The notes beneath the pieces are model-generated. The model was not told the origin of the DNA. It saw nothing but the letters and a program-made list of their open reading frames with translations, and did not search any database. Both the position numbers and the translations under genes were made by a program. Shown here one piece after another: positions 13,022 to 27,289 of a stretch of 64,000 nucleotides of DNA. This DNA is from Peromyscus leucopus. Taxonomy: Eukaryota; Chordata; Mammalia; Rodentia; Cricetidae. Position 1 is the stretch's first letter. The number at the start of each line of letters is the position of its first letter. The DNA lies in contig NC_051068.1 in NCBI RefSeq assembly GCF_004664715.2, positions 55,996,953 to 56,060,952 on the forward strand, given 5' to 3'.

Positions 13022-13081
13022 TGCTGTGGGATGTTTTTCTGTATGCTGAGAGAACAGGTAATGCAATGAAGCCTGGATGGT
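13022..13081 (+). repeat. 3' LTR remnant of the mys-like ERV
   Basis: Starts tgctgtgggatgtttttctg, then jumps to agagaacaggtaatgcaatg, skipping about 150 nt present in the 5' LTR, and stops abruptly where L1 resumes. Confidence 0.75.
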
Positions 13082-13930
13082 TTATGTCAGGAACTTTTTT
13101 AATTTAACATTTTCTTTGATGTATCCAGTTCTTCTATCTTATCTTCAATGCCTGTAATTCTCTCTCCCATCTCTTGTATTCTATTGGTGAAACTTCTCTC
13201 TAGTTTCTGTTTGCATTCCTAAAATTTTCATTTTCTGAATTCCTTCAGTTTGTGGGTTGTTGTTTTTTTATTGTTTCTATTTCCATTTTCAGGACTTAGG
13301 AATTTTTTTCATTTTCTTCAACTGTTGGTTTTCTCTTGCTTTCTTTAAGATGTTTATTCATTTTCTCCAACTGTTTGTGTTTTCCTTGATTTTTCTAAGG
13401 GATTTGTTCATTTCCCCTTTAAGGACCTCTATCATCTTCATATAGTTGCTTTTAATGTCTTTTATTTATGCTTCACCTGTGTTCGTATATTCAAGGCCTA
13501 CTGTGTTGGCATAGCTGGGCTCTGGTGACAATGTATTGCCCCTGCCTGGTACTGATTGTATTCTTATGCAGGTGTTTAGGTATCTGGGTTCGAGGTGATT
13601 ATAGGTCTAGGTACTGGGTTTGACTTTGTTGGGTGGGTATTTTGTTCCTTGGTTTCTGCTCCCTCTCTGGATTTTCAGAGTGTGTTGGCTGTGTCTTGGC
13701 TGTTTTACAGGGCCTGCCTGGCTGCTGTGTTCATGGGGAATACCTGCTGACACTGAAGACTGGGGAAGGTATGGCCAGCGGAGAATGAGCTGTGGGATAC
13801 ACAGGAGGTGTAGACAGGGATGCTGCCGCTGGTATTCTATTGCAGTGCTAGGGATGACCCTGAGGAGTGGGTCTGGGGGGACAGAGAGAGTAGAGAAGGA
13901 CCACAGGCAGCCTATCTAGTCTCTCCAATA
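13082..13930 (-). mobile_element. LINE-1, antisense (ORF1 and 5' region)
   Basis: Continuation of the L1 interrupted by the ERV. The minus strand carries ORF1 coiled-coil-like sequence and the 5' end. Some ORF1 sequence seems missing at the junction with the ERV, so the provirus insertion site has also lost DNA. Confidence 0.7.
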
Positions 13931-14058
13931 TACTTTTTAAAAAGGATTTTCTTGACCAAAAGTGAATGTTCTACAGAGAAACATTTTCAAGTTTCAGTTG
14001 AAGGCTAAGAAATAAATTTTATTAGTAGCTATTTACTCTATAACATTGGCTCATTAAC

Positions 14059-14285
14059 TTTGGAGCTGGAGAGCTGGCTCAGCTGGCAAGGGCATATGTG
14101 GGTCCTGCAGAGGACCTAGGGTTTGGAGACCAGCACCCACATGATGGCTCGCAACCATCCATAACTCCAGTTTCAGAGGATCCAACACTCTCTTTCCATC
14201 TCTGAGGGTACTAGATGGGCAAACACAAACTATACATGCATACAGGCAAAACACCCATATACACAAAATAAAATAAATAAATAAA
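14059..14285 (+). repeat. B2 SINE
   Basis: ggagctggagagctggctcag start, 'cagcacccacatgatggctc' middle, A/T-rich end with aaataaataaat. Confidence 0.85.
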
Positions 14286-15715
14286 TTTTATACTTTGTTT
14301 TAACCAAAGGTCATAAATTTGTAAGAAGTGGATCGGGGTGCGGGGGGTGGGGGATGCGGGGGTTATATTAGCCAATACAGTGTTTACCTAGCACGCAAGA
14401 AACCCTAGGTTTTATCTTAGGAAAGGATTTAAGGTCAGATTTTGTATGCTTTCTGAGAACAGTAAATCAGTTTGTCGCCAACCCTGGTATCTGGCCCAAG
14501 GGGGACAGATGCATGTCTATGTATTTAATGAATCAATAATACCTTAACTCAGTGCTTGTACGTTTAGAGCTCTTGCCGTCATGTCTAGCTAACCCAGATC
14601 TCCCCACCCCCACCCCTTTTACTTTTAAAAACAGTTTTACAGCAGAACTCCAGCTGACCTGGCTCTCACAATGTAGTCCCCAAGCTGGCCTCAATGCCTC
14701 GGCAGCCTGTCCACCTTGGCTTCCAAGGGCTGGGATCACAGGTACCACCACACCCAGTTCTAAGCCCACATCATAGCTTCTCGATGAAGCAGGGGAAAGA
14801 CTACGTTCGAGGTTTAGAAAGACGACATATCTGTGTGCAGAGTGCTCAGTTTTCGTCCGCTGGGCTCACAGGGACCAGATGGCTGCCTCCTCTCTAGCAC
14901 TCGCATCCTGAGGAGGACAGCATGTGGAGCTGGCGACATTTGATGAGTTCTTCAGAATTCCAAAGTTAAGGCCCTCCGTTCACTTTCTGGGTTTTTTTTT
15001 TTTTTAAAAAAACATGCACAGTCTATCTATGGCTCCTAAGATGAACAATTATATAATTGGGGGACCTTAGAGGCAAAGAACACTCACCACATTTTCCAGG
15101 GGTGTCTTGAGATATTTCCAGAGAGCTATCAGTACCAACAAATGGCATTTTAGGCCTCCTACTCACACCAGAGAAAGGAAGTCTCATTCCCCCAGGATAA
15201 GAGCCTGCGTTTTCTCTTCTTGAGAAAATACATCACACCCAAGAATAAAGAGAGGTGAGCTGAGTGAAGCCAGACACCCCAGTTCCCAGGTGTAGCGTTG
15301 CTTTTTGAAAAGGGGGTCAAACCCTCACTGCTCAAGACAGAATTCCCAGGTCCTTACAAACCATCCTATCAGTTTTTAGATCAATGTCAAGACTAGAGGC
15401 AACACGTGACTTTAATAATTCACCAAGCCATAAAAAGATCAGCAGTCCACATCGTGCTGAGCCTGCTCCACCTCGGCGGGGTATCTGGGTAGAGGCCATG
15501 TGGGAGTCCTCAGTGTCTCCTTGTCATGTCCACTTCAACAGTTTAAAGTTTTGATCTTCTGTCGCTGTGAAAACTTATCCGGATGATAAGTCAAATTTTA
15601 AATAGTCTCTTTTTTTCACTTTAAAAAAGACTCTTTGTAGAGTAAGTCATAAAGGACTCCAATGCGGTGTTTGGGAACCATGCTGCTCTATTCAGTACAT
15701 AGCTCAGTTTCTACT
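14286..15715. other. Intergenic, mostly unique
   Basis: An old antisense B1/Alu-like fragment is visible at about 14,635-14,765 (gctgggatcacaggtaccac). No gene recognised in the rest. Confidence 0.4.
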
Positions 15716-15718
15716 AGG

Positions 15719-15765
<47 letters not shown>

Positions 15766-15838
15766 TACTAGGAAGTGTGTGTGTGTGTGTGTGTTTCTAC
15801 TAGGAATTGTGTGTGTGTGTGTATGTGTTTCTACTAGG

Positions 15839-15872
<34 letters not shown>

Positions 15873-15928
15873 CTATTAGGAAGTGTGTGTGTTTCTACTA
15901 GGAAGTGTGTGTGTGTGTTTCTACTAGG

Positions 15929-15984
<56 letters not shown>

Positions 15985-15993
15985 ACGTGTACG
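15711..15993 (+). repeat. Compound GT repeat with seven interspersed tttctactaggaa units
   Basis: GT runs of varied length are separated by seven copies of (tt)tctactaggaa (one as ctattaggaa), giving a higher-order minisatellite. It ends in a longer pure GT run and tacacgtgtacgtgtac. Confidence 0.9.
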
Positions 15994-16538
15994 TGTACAG
16001 GTACACGCGCGCATAATGTTCCATTTTGTGCTTTCCATCTTACTTAAACAATCCGGTCTTAAGTGAAACAGATATTTCCCTTCACTCCACTATAAGTTCT
16101 GGACAATTTTAAATGGCACTGTGGAGTTAAACAGCAGTGAAAACAGATGAAAAAATAAGAGTCCATGAAAATGCTAAGTGGTAAAATGAAAGCATTGGGG
16201 ACAAAACATTCTAGCAGCTACATTTCGTATAGAGCAGTCAGGAAGCTCCTCTGAAGGAGGGACTTCTTTTACACAAAGGCAAGGAATACAAGTTTGCAGA
16301 AGTCCTAGGAAAATCCCGAGGCAGTATATTCAAGACTGAAGGAAGGAGAAGCACAAATGTGCTGAGTGGGAGAGCCCTTGCCACACTGAAGAGATAGGAA
16401 GGCAAGTGTAAGGCTGCAAAGTAAGTGAGGTGCTGGCTGGAGAAGTGTGTGGGAACAGGATCACTGAATGTTTTAGTCCGTGACGAATATCGCTGGCTTA
16501 TACAAATGAGTTAGAGTTTTCCAGAGAAAGAATGGACA

Positions 16539-21670
<5,132 letters not shown>

Positions 21671-21676
21671 GACAAA

Positions 21677-21679
<3 letters not shown>

Positions 21680-21752
<73 letters not shown>
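21680..21752. repeat. (GT)n(GA)n compound microsatellite
   Basis: GT run of about 45 nt followed by a GA run of about 28 nt. Confidence 0.95.
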
Positions 21753-21755
<3 letters not shown>

Positions 21756-21884
21756 ATGTGATAGGTCTCTGTGTGCATGTGTGTGATATGTCCATGTGCA
21801 TATGTGTATGCATATTCAGGAGAGTACACTGACCACATCTGTAGGTAGAAGACTACATCAGGTTTTGGTCCCTGCCTTGCACCT

Positions 21885-22110
21885 TGTTTGAGACAGGGTC
21901 TCTCGTTGTTCCTTTGTCCCTGGTCAGCTCCTGGAGAGTCTCCCAGCTCCACCTCCCATCTCACCTTTGAAGCATTGGGATTTCCAATCTTCGAGCCTGT
22001 TCCAGGCTTTCCCTTGCATTCTGGAGATTCAAAGCCAGGTCTTTACACTTACACAGACTGCACTTTACCCATGGAGCCATGTCCCCAGCCCCGGACTGGC
22101 TGTTTTAAAT
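21885..22110 (-). repeat. Antisense SINE (B4-like), diverged
   Basis: Contains gagacagggtctctcgttg ... atggagccatgtccccagcc, the antisense signature of an old rodent SINE. It directly precedes the 3' end of the Dnmt1 retrocopy. Confidence 0.5.
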
Positions 22111-22176
22111 GAGAAATATTTGATACTGGCTACTATGCATTTTGGGTCTTTTTGTGCGTGTGCTTTATAAAAGCGC

Positions 22177-22182
22177 TTTATT
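22177..22182 (-). promoter_or_regulatory. Polyadenylation signal AATAAA of the Dnmt1 retrocopy
   Basis: AATAAA on the minus strand, within the sequence cttcaaataaagcgc, lies about 270 nt after the ancestral stop position, where the Dnmt1 3'UTR is expected to end. It was carried over from the parental mRNA and could still serve a transcript of the retrogene. Confidence 0.75.
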
Positions 22183-22395
22183 TGAAGAAATATTACAACA
22201 TATAAAAACTACATAAAATCTGGCTTGCCACCTGCACAGTGGCGGATCTGATAAAATACAGAATTAAAAGCAAAAATCTTTCAAGATTCAAATTGCACAA
22301 AGCACTGTACGGCTCAGTCACAAAGCAAACGTCACACAAACAGCTTAGTGTCAACCATGGCCACAGACACTGCACAACATTTCAAATGATGGGGC

Positions 22396-25300
22396 TCAAC
22401 CGGTTAAAAACACAGTATCTGTGGGCCTGGGGCTCTGGGAGAGAGCAGAGCTAGTCGTCGCAGTCTCATTTACCTGAACTGCAGCTGTGGCCATCTCCTG
22501 AGCTTTGGCCAACATACAGAGCTTGATCTCCAGGCCAATGGCTTTGGCCAGCGGTGGCGGCACAGCATTACCCACCTGCCGGTATCTGTCCAAGACGTCG
22601 CCGAAGAGCCGGTAGGTGTCCGGAAAGCCCTGGGAGCGGGCACACTCCCGCACGCTCACCAACCGGTGCTGCTCTGGGTGGAGCACACGGCCCTGCTTCG
22701 CCATGGGCTCAGGGTTGGTGATAGTGGTGCCAAAGAAGCCATCCCACTCCAGGCGCCCGTAGAGGCCGGCCCAGTGGTTTTGCCGGTTCCCAGTATGCGG
22801 CAGGCACCAGGGGATGAGGGTGTTGAACTGCTTGGCATTGGTGTCGCATTTCCTACCAGGTGTTGCACAGGGACAGACCCCACGCTTGGCGCCAGTGCTG
22901 CTGTAGCCATTCTTCACGTCATGATACTCATAGCGCAGCTTATTGGTCCAAATGCCATTTGTCAGCTGCACTTCTATATTGGGCAGGTCACGCCAATCTG
23001 ATCCTGGGAACGTTGGAATGTTCCGCATGCGGGCAACCGCCAATGGTCTCATCTTCTTGCAGATATGGTCCCTGAGGATGGGCTGGTAGTGTGAGCCCCG
23101 CACCTGCCTCTGGAACCAGGAATGTGGCTCTCCTTTGTAGGAGATCTCAAGGGCCGATGCTCCATTTTGGATCTCAGGGAGGTCACACATGGTATCCCGC
23201 ACCGTGATGGGTCGGAAGGGGCCTGAAGTCCGCCTGGTAATGTTGCTAACATACTTCTGTCTATCCACTATAACGCTCAGCTGGCAGGCACGGGGTTCAA
23301 ACACATGCAGAGGCTCTGGAAACAGAGGCAGCTTCTCTCCTGGGGCTGCAGCCAAAATGATAGCCCGCTTCCGTTTCTGGGCCACACCATACTGTCCAGC
23401 CTGCAGCACACCAAAGGTGCATTGGTAGCCCATGCGGACTAGGCAGCGCAGTGTGAGCTTTAGCACCATGGAGTCCTTGAAGGACACGAAGTTCCTGACA
23501 TTCTCCAAAAGGAAGAAACGCGGCCTGTAGTAGTCACAGTAGCTGAGGAAGGAGACCACTAGCGAGTTTTTGAACGTGGAGTACGAATTGGAGGTGAAAC
23601 GGTTCATGCCGCTGAAACCCTGGCAGGGTGGTCCACCACACAGCATCTCCACATCGCCCTTCTTGGGGAGCTTCTGGCCGTAGGTGTTGATCTCCTCGCC
23701 AGCCATGATCTGCTTAAGCAGCACATTGCAGTCCTCTGTGAACACCATGGAGCCTGGGTTGTTCAGCCGGAATGCCTGGGCTTCCGCGTCCACCTTATCA
23801 ATGGCCCACAGTGTCTCTGCGATGCCGGCTTGGTGTAATCCTTTTGATAACCCTCCACAGCCAGAAAACACATCCAGGGTCCGCAGCTTAGGCAATTGGA
23901 TGGTTGTGTCGGACTCTCTGGGCTCTGACACCTGACACTGTGCCTCCCCTTTTCCTTTTCCCTTCCCTTTGTTCCCAGGGTTGCGGGTGTGATCGGGAGG
24001 GTCTTCGAAGCTTTTGCTCTTTGCATTGTAGGCCTCCATGAAGTAGAAGCGGTCAGGGCCCCCCTGTGAGTAATCATCAATGCTCTCAGGCAGGTCTTCC
24101 CCGTACTCCACAGTGCAGAGGCCTTGCACGTCACTGAAGTCCACCACAGCTTCCTCGTCACTCCAGTACAGCAGGTTGATGTCGAAATTGTAGTAGTTCA
24201 CTGGGGTAGATTTGTGGGTGTTCTCAGGCCTGTAGAACTTGTTGACCCTGATCTTGATGTCTGCCTCATTAACCTTGCCATTTTCCTTGCCACAATGAAT
24301 TGCTTTTATCCGACCGATGCGATAGGGCTCCAGAGCATCCAGGTTGCTCTCTTTGATGTACTCTGAACACTTCTTGCGGTAATGCTCAGGGTACAGGTTC
24401 TCATCCACATGCTTCTTCCTTGAGGGTTTCAAGGGAATAGCCCGCTTGATGTTGAAGGTAAAGGCCCCAGGAGGCAGGTACACACTGTCACCTACTCGGT
24501 AGACAACACCATTCTTGGTGATAGAACTGCAGTAGATCCGGCCATCCACCTCATCAAGTTGCTCTAGGACCTTAGGCATTTCTTTATGTCTCAGCTCACC
24601 CAGTCGGATACAAGAGAGACAGAACTGATGTTTGTTCTCCTCTGTCGGCTGGGTCTTGGGAGGAGATTCAAATCTTGCATGTTTCTTGTTGTACCAGAAC
24701 TGGTAGAAATAGGTCTTTTCACCATCCTTAGCTTCTGGCTGCATGGTCTCAGGATCCATGCCTCCCTCCTTGGCCCAGTTTTCCGAGGGCGCCCTGTAGA
24801 CGACCTTGACCTTGCTGTGGATGTAGGAAAGCTCCAGGTCTTCACAGTGGTCCTCCAGGAACAGCTCCAGGGGGTCGGAGAGGTTTCCAAGGACTGTGTC
24901 TGTCCCAGCACAGAACCAGTGTGCATGGAACATCTCCCTGCCCTCGTCTTTCCATAGTGCCGTGACCCTGGCTAGATACAGTGGCATGGAGGAATCCTCG
25001 GGAAGGACAGAGATGCAGTCCCCCACCTCCAGTGGCTCTCCATCGATGCACACCTTCAGATAGTAAGTTCTCTTCTCTTCAGTCTTCACTGGGTCCCCTT
25101 GCCAGGTGATAAGGTCCTTGTTCTGCTTCTTCTTCTTCCCTTGGTCCATCTTCTTGGGTGATGGCACCTGTGAGATGTAATCATCATCAGCTTCCTCATC
25201 ATCATCTGCCTCTTCCACATCCAAGTTGGGACACCTCCTCTTGAGGCAAGTCTGTTTTCTCTGACCAGTGCCACGGAACTTAACCATAGCCTTGCAGGCA

Positions 25301-26916
25301 TTGCACTTCCCACACTCAGGCTGCTGACAGACCTCACAGATGCCACACGGGCGGCGCTTAAAGGCATTTTCCTTTTTGTCCTTGTCATCCTTCTCAATCT
25401 GCTCTGGGAAGAAATTTTCAAAGATCTGGTAGACCAACTTGGTGGTGGTGGCTTTTGTGGGCTCTTTGTGCTTCTTCTTAAACAATTTGAGGCGTCTCTC
25501 CCCTCGCCTCTGTCCCAGGGTGACCTTGGCCAACTGGATCAGGGTTCTCATGCAGGGAGTCAATAAGATGGCTGCCTCGTCACTGTCTCTGGCTTCATCG
25601 TAACTCTCTACCTGGTTCGCCACAAACTGAGAGTGGTACAGGAGGAAGTCCTCCGGGAACTGGTTCAGGTCAGTGCCAGGAGGGGCGGTGGTCTCGATCT
25701 TATTTATTAAGTCTTCATAGACAGCATCAGGGTTGTGTTGCAGGAACTCAATTACAGTCTTGCTGAGGTTAACTTTCTCCAGGACTGGCGCAAATATTGG
25801 TGCATAGTCTGGGCTGGGTTCCATCAGCATGTATTCTGAATAAAATGTGGTAAAGCCAATGACGGCATTTTCATCTTCATCAAAGCCAGTGAACCACCAC
25901 TCATTGATTGGCCCAAGGTTTGTGCAATTAACACCATGTGGACTATCCCGTGTACCTTCCACAGATGGATCATCATCATCGATTGCTTTGGCACAACCCG
26001 AGAAGTAGAGTTTAATGTCCTTCTCAATAAGACCAGTATCGATAGGGCACAGGTGACCTCGACTGCAATATACACTGAAGGAAGTCATCTTGCGTAGGGG
26101 AGAGTCATCGATGGGTTCTCCAGATGAATTGGAATTCGAGATGGACAGTTTCTCACAAATCAACATTTGGAATTCATCCACGGCATCCAAAGGGTGCTGC
26201 TGATACTTCAGATCAGGGTCATCCAGGCACTGGCCGCACTGGGGGCACCGTGGCTGGTCTTTCTTTGTGTTCATGGTTGATTTAGTTCGAGCAGGCCTTT
26301 TCTCCGCTGATTCTCTGGATGTCCTCTTTCGTCTCTTCTCCTTCTGTTCCTCTTCATCTTGGTCCTCAGGAGTCTCTGGAGTCAAATCCTCCAATTCTTC
26401 CTCGGGTCTCCGTTTGGTGGCCAGATCTTTGGGTTGACTTCTGGGCCTGAGCCTTCTTTTATCCTTTGCTTCTTCATCAGCGTCCATTTCCTCGGGGGTT
26501 CCTAGTCTTGCTTCTCTGCCTGGCTCCTGCCTTGATCTCTGCCTCGATGTTAGTTCTCTGGTTTGACCTCGAAGTCTCCTGTCAAGTTCCTGCTCACCTT
26601 GCTCTTCCTGACCCAGCTGAGTTCCTGGTGTTACACTTTCTGGTTCCACTACAGAAACTCCAGCACCACACACTGCGCCTGTAACTCTGCGTCTCTTATC
26701 CTGGTCCTTCCCTGCAACAGACTCATCTGAAAGTCTCTCTTCCGATTCTTCCTTGGGTTTCCGTTTAGTGGGGCCCTTCCCAAAGTGAGATGTGACGGTG
26801 GTCTGCCTGGTGGTTCTCCTCGCAGCCTCGGAGCTAGATGAAGCTTCAGAACTGGTTTCACTGTCCGACTTGCTTCTCGTGGACCTGGGTTTAGAGGGTT
26901 GTTTCGAGTCTGCCAT
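22396..26916 (-). CDS. Dnmt1: Dnmt1 retrogene: intronless DNA (cytosine-5) methyltransferase 1-like protein, 1506 aa
   Basis: One uninterrupted frame matches DNMT1 from the oocyte-isoform start to the C-terminus, with no introns (the parental gene has about 40 exons). Positions count from the chosen ATG: PCNA-binding box QTTVTSHF at about 38-45; RFTS about 222-470 with CPQC and YCSRGHLC zinc ligands; CXXC 524-562 with all eight cysteines; acidic linker about 568-580; BAH1 about 620-750; BAH2 about 800-970; (KG)4 linker 983-990; methyltransferase from about 1010. Motif I DVFSGCGG (1015-1022), motif IV GPPCQ (Cys1098), ENV (1138-1140), QKRKR (1180-1184), the [11 protein letters not shown] (M1405, K1407, Q1408), [11 protein letters not shown] and GNAVPPP are present. 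Mouse Dnmt1o is 1502 aa. Start: the open frame extends upstream to 26,949, but that codon is TTG; the first ATG (MADSK...) is homologous to the Dnmt1o Met. Odd: motif II reads AIDKVD instead of the conserved AIEMWD, KFGG is KFRG, and the tail is 3'UTR-derived. Established role of the family: maintenance methylation of hemimethylated CpG in the nucleus. Activity of this copy is unknown. Confidence 0.95.
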   Translation of the reverse strand: MADSKQPSKPRSTRSKSDSETSSEASSSSEAARRTTRQTTVTSHFGKGPTKRKPKEESEERLSDESVAGKDQDKRRRVTGAVCGAGVSVVEPESVTPGTQLGQEEQGEQELDRRLRGQTRELTSRQRSRQEPGREARLGTPEEMDADEEAKDKRRLRPRSQPKDLATKRRPEEELEDLTPETPEDQDEEEQKEKRRKRTSRESAEKRPARTKSTMNTKKDQPRCPQCGQCLDDPDLKYQQHPLDAVDEFQMLICEKLSISNSNSSGEPIDDSPLRKMTSFSVYCSRGHLCPIDTGLIEKDIKLYFSGCAKAIDDDDPSVEGTRDSPHGVNCTNLGPINEWWFTGFDEDENAVIGFTTFYSEYMLMEPSPDYAPIFAPVLEKVNLSKTVIEFLQHNPDAVYEDLINKIETTAPPGTDLNQFPEDFLLYHSQFVANQVESYDEARDSDEAAILLTPCMRTLIQLAKVTLGQRRGERRLKLFKKKHKEPTKATTTKLVYQIFENFFPEQIEKDDKDKKENAFKRRPCGICEVCQQPECGKCNACKAMVKFRGTGQRKQTCLKRRCPNLDVEEADDDEEADDDYISQVPSPKKMDQGKKKKQNKDLITWQGDPVKTEEKRTYYLKVCIDGEPLEVGDCISVLPEDSSMPLYLARVTALWKDEGREMFHAHWFCAGTDTVLGNLSDPLELFLEDHCEDLELSYIHSKVKVVYRAPSENWAKEGGMDPETMQPEAKDGEKTYFYQFWYNKKHARFESPPKTQPTEENKHQFCLSCIRLGELRHKEMPKVLEQLDEVDGRIYCSSITKNGVVYRVGDSVYLPPGAFTFNIKRAIPLKPSRKKHVDENLYPEHYRKKCSEYIKESNLDALEPYRIGRIKAIHCGKENGKVNEADIKIRVNKFYRPENTHKSTPVNYYNFDINLLYWSDEEAVVDFSDVQGLCTVEYGEDLPESIDDYSQGGPDRFYFMEAYNAKSKSFEDPPDHTRNPGNKGKGKGKGEAQCQVSEPRESDTTIQLPKLRTLDVFSGCGGLSKGLHQAGIAETLWAIDKVDAEAQAFRLNNPGSMVFTEDCNVLLKQIMAGEEINTYGQKLPKKGDVEMLCGGPPCQGFSGMNRFTSNSYSTFKNSLVVSFLSYCDYYRPRFFLLENVRNFVSFKDSMVLKLTLRCLVRMGYQCTFGVLQAGQYGVAQKRKRAIILAAAPGEKLPLFPEPLHVFEPRACQLSVIVDRQKYVSNITRRTSGPFRPITVRDTMCDLPEIQNGASALEISYKGEPHSWFQRQVRGSHYQPILRDHICKKMRPLAVARMRNIPTFPGSDWRDLPNIEVQLTNGIWTNKLRYEYHDVKNGYSSTGAKRGVCPCATPGRKCDTNAKQFNTLIPWCLPHTGNRQNHWAGLYGRLEWDGFFGTTITNPEPMAKQGRVLHPEQHRLVSVRECARSQGFPDTYRLFGDVLDRYRQVGNAVPPPLAKAIGLEIKLCMLAKAQEMATAAVQVNETATTSSALSQSPRPTDTVFLTG

Positions 26917-27003
26917 TTCTGCTCTCCTGCTTGTCTGTTGGCTGGACAACTGTTGGCCTTTCAGGTGTGAGAGAGTGTTCCGTTCTCCAAGGACAAGTCT
27001 TTA

Positions 27004-27189
27004 TTTTAAAAAAGGTTTCACTTTCGCCAGGTAGCCCTCCTCAGATAGTTCCTCTTTATGTAATTTGGTTTCCAAGTCACATAACTGGCTCTTTATTTCT
27101 GTTTGCAGGAATTCATGCAACAGGTTCAATTTCTCTTTCACACACTCCTTGTCTGTAAAGCCATCTCTTTCCAAGTCTTTGAGCCTTCT
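27004..27189 (-). pseudogene. Dnmt1: Decayed DMAP1-binding-domain segment of the Dnmt1 retrocopy
   Basis: Read on the minus strand this gives [17 protein letters not shown] and onward to ...[13 protein letters not shown], clearly the N-terminal DMAP1-binding region of DNMT1 (about residues 25-87 of the somatic protein). The frame then meets TAA at 27,003-27,001. One extra base in the A/T run near 27,004-27,012 has shifted the frame: the ancestral residues NKDLSLENG are still readable just downstream in another frame. That second frame hits TGA (about 26,962), and further length changes separate it from the frame of the main ORF. There is no ATG upstream in this frame. The domain is therefore not part of the predicted protein. 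Confidence 0.85.
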
Positions 27190-27261
27190 GGAAGACGTAA
27201 AAGCATGCAGCAGTGACTGGTTCTGAGCAGCAAAAAGTAATCTGAGGGTGAGAGCCCTGGG

Positions 27262-27276
27262 GTATAGATATAAGGG
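27262..27276 (-). promoter_or_regulatory. TATA-like element upstream of the Dnmt1 retrocopy
   Basis: The minus strand reads cccttatatctatac about 75-90 nt upstream of the recognisable Dnmt1 homology. The surrounding 100 nt do not encode the somatic exon-1 peptide of Dnmt1. A TATA-like box here would fit either an acquired promoter or a chance A/T stretch. This is inference from sequence alone. Confidence 0.2.
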
Positions 27277-27289
27277 CTGGCTCCGCCCT

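Larger units (their letters stand above)
10093..13081 (+). mobile_element. mys-like class II endogenous retrovirus, nested in L1, defective
   Basis: 5' LTR 10,093-10,491 (tgctgtagg ... cctaca), then a tRNA-Lys type primer-binding site, a non-coding looking interior rich in A/T, a purine tract (agaaaaggagaca) and a 3' LTR starting at 13,022 that is internally deleted and cut short. No gag, pro or pol frame of any length is left, and I saw no protein motif. The interior is homologous to the second element at 30.6-33.8 kb. L1 resumes directly after it. Confidence 0.8.
22154..27189 (-). other. Dnmt1: Full extent of the Dnmt1 processed retrocopy
   Basis: The retrocopy runs from a remnant of the second coding exon of Dnmt1 (27,189) through the ORF, a 3'UTR of about 215 nt beyond the old stop, and a polyadenylation signal at 22,182-22,177. 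Exon-exon boundaries are fused throughout, which indicates an mRNA origin. A short A-rich stretch (minus strand, 22,153-22,136) may be what is left of the poly(A) tail. I could not find a convincing target-site duplication, which suggests an old insertion or an ill-defined 5' end. The upstream end is uncertain: sequence from 27,190 to about 27,290 could be an alternative first exon or genomic flank. Confidence 0.9.

Noticed and set aside
15711..15993. CRISPR-like regularly spaced repeats
   Set aside because: The spacers are GT dinucleotide runs, in vertebrate DNA; it is a compound minisatellite.
22656..26861. Many open frames of 60-130 codons on both strands inside 22.4-26.9 kb
   Set aside because: They are other-frame shadows of the Dnmt1-like ORF and have no independent motifs.
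22396..26916. The ORF as the parental Dnmt1 gene itself
   Set aside because: The parent has about 40 exons and lies beside other genes; here there are no introns, the 5' coding part is frameshifted and the context is the Rapgef2 downstream region.
26917..26949. N-terminal extension of the Dnmt1-like frame by 11 codons
   Set aside because: The first codon there is TTG, not ATG; no reason to expect non-AUG initiation when a conserved ATG with known use in Dnmt1o follows at 26,916.
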